Below, in pieces: positions 63,421 through 64,000 of a DNA stretch of 64,000 bases. The DNA is from Terasakiella sp. SH-1 (lineage in GTDB: Bacteria; Pseudomonadota; Alphaproteobacteria; Rhodospirillales; Terasakiellaceae), in contig NZ_CP038255.1 of the NCBI RefSeq assembly GCF_004564135.1, positions 776,501 through 840,500 on the forward strand, read 5' to 3'. Below the pieces are notes generated by a model that was given only the letters and a program-made list of their open reading frames with translations, made no database searches and was not told the DNA's origin. The position numbers were made by a program, and so were the translations under genes. Position 1 is the stretch's first letter. Each line of letters opens with the position of its first letter.

Positions 63421-64000
63421 CTACCATCTCATGCTTTCACTACGTCCCGTACGGCTATCAAAAATGCGAATGCCACCCACTGAATTGCTTGTGGGTTGTT
63501 GTGTGTTTTGGGTGGGGCTGGTCGGTCGCTGGTTATAGGCCGGAGCTGGAGAACGTTCTGAAGACTGTTCTTTTGTCACCACAACCCGCTGGCTCAGAGC
63601 CTTGGCAATGTTCAGCCTGCCACCGGACAGAACTTTACCTTTCAGACTGGGCAGGGGGTCAGTGCCGGACATCAACATGCTTTTGAGTTGCAGATTGGTC
63701 AGGCGTGGGTTCTGTGCCAGAAGCAAGGCTGCTGCGCCGCTCACAACTGGGGCTGCCATTGAGGTGCCAGATGTGGAATAATAGCTGCTTTTAGGCCAGT
63801 CGCGTTTTACATCACGCGGCACTGTGCTGAGAATTTTGACGCCGGGGGCGGCAATATCCACATTGCGCGGCCCGAAATTTGAAAATTCTGCGAGCTGGTC
63901 ACGGCGGTTTGTTGCTGCAACACTTAAAATACCGGGAGCTTCATAACTGGCGGGATAGCTTTTTAAACGCTCGTCATTATTATTGGCTTCGTTCCCGGCC
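63421..64000 (-). CDS. Subtilisin-like S8 serine protease, C-terminal part
   Basis: Open to the window edge, so the 5' part with Asp and His is missing. Visible: oxyanion Asn in AGNEANNNDER, the FSNFGPRNVDIAAPGVKILS block and the catalytic Ser in SGTSMAAPVVSGAAALL. After the domain comes a Gln/Pro/Thr-rich tail ending SESMRW. Secreted protease expected. 80 bases upstream of the proline-rich gene, so probably co-transcribed. Confidence 0.88.
   Translation of the reverse strand, partial: AGNEANNNDERLKSYPASYEAPGILSVAATNRRDQLAEFSNFGPRNVDIAAPGVKILSTVPRDVKRDWPKSSYYSTSGTSMAAPVVSGAAALLLAQNPRLTNLQLKSMLMSGTDPLPSLKGKVLSGGRLNIAKALSQRVVVTKEQSSERSPAPAYNQRPTSPTQNTQQPTSNSVGGIRIFDSRTGRSESMRW

Overview
The window is a 64 kb piece of an alphaproteobacterial chromosome of moderate G+C. 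GatCAB, HdaA, the DUF2849/sulfite reductase/DUF934 cluster and the purMN-DUF2066-pgsA-like-perM-hdaA order suggest a marine Rhodospirillales-type organism, perhaps Terasakiella-like; the genus is inferred from gene content, not proven.

Layout. Positions 1-22 kb hold a DctB/DctD-type two-component system with a periplasmic solute-binding protein, an ELM1-family protein, a second solute-binding protein, two paralogous autotransporter-like proteins, another sensor kinase/regulator pair, a GlcD-type flavoprotein, an M48 peptidase, gatCAB, a third solute-binding protein and a GST. At 22.2 kb lies tRNA-Ser(GCT). From 22.3 to 44.6 kb the region is mosaic. It carries two small integrative elements, an IS3-family insertion, a large serine recombinase cluster, and ordinary genes (ndk, an ABC-F ATPase, a TPR/GT41 glycosyltransferase, a STAS protein, a BtuF-like protein, an M23 peptidase). 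From 44.6 kb to the end are a chemotaxis transducer, an acyl-CoA synthetase, a PiT phosphate transporter, purM/purN, the DUF2066-to-hdaA operon, aspS, a FixJ-type regulator, an assimilatory sulfite/nitrite reductase operon, a proline-rich secreted protein and a truncated subtilisin.

The main result is structural. One tyrosine recombinase gene is split: its N-terminal half is on the minus strand at 43849-44247 and its C-terminal half on the plus strand at 25082-25681. Re-inverting about 18.8 kb (25082-43848) rejoins the gene. The same flip turns two inverted repeats into direct repeats: the tRNA-Ser 3' end (22303-22320 and 42038-42055) and the ndk 3' end (29836 onward and 44391-44483). The ancestral order therefore appears to be tRNA-Ser, element B (about 4.6 kb, HEPN-like protein plus DUF3578-HNH nuclease, own integrase), ordinary genes, ndk, element A (about 5.3 kb), ndk remnant, chemotaxis gene. 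Element A carries a retron: structured RNA region, a 50-residue protein, an XRE regulator and a reverse transcriptase with NAxxH, YVDD and ITG motifs. Both elements look like compact defence-bearing islands whose integrity was broken by the inversion.

A second structural signal is at 5.5-10.5 kb, where a solute-binding protein/terminator/autotransporter unit seems to have been duplicated, leaving only the last 21 codons of the second solute-binding protein gene.
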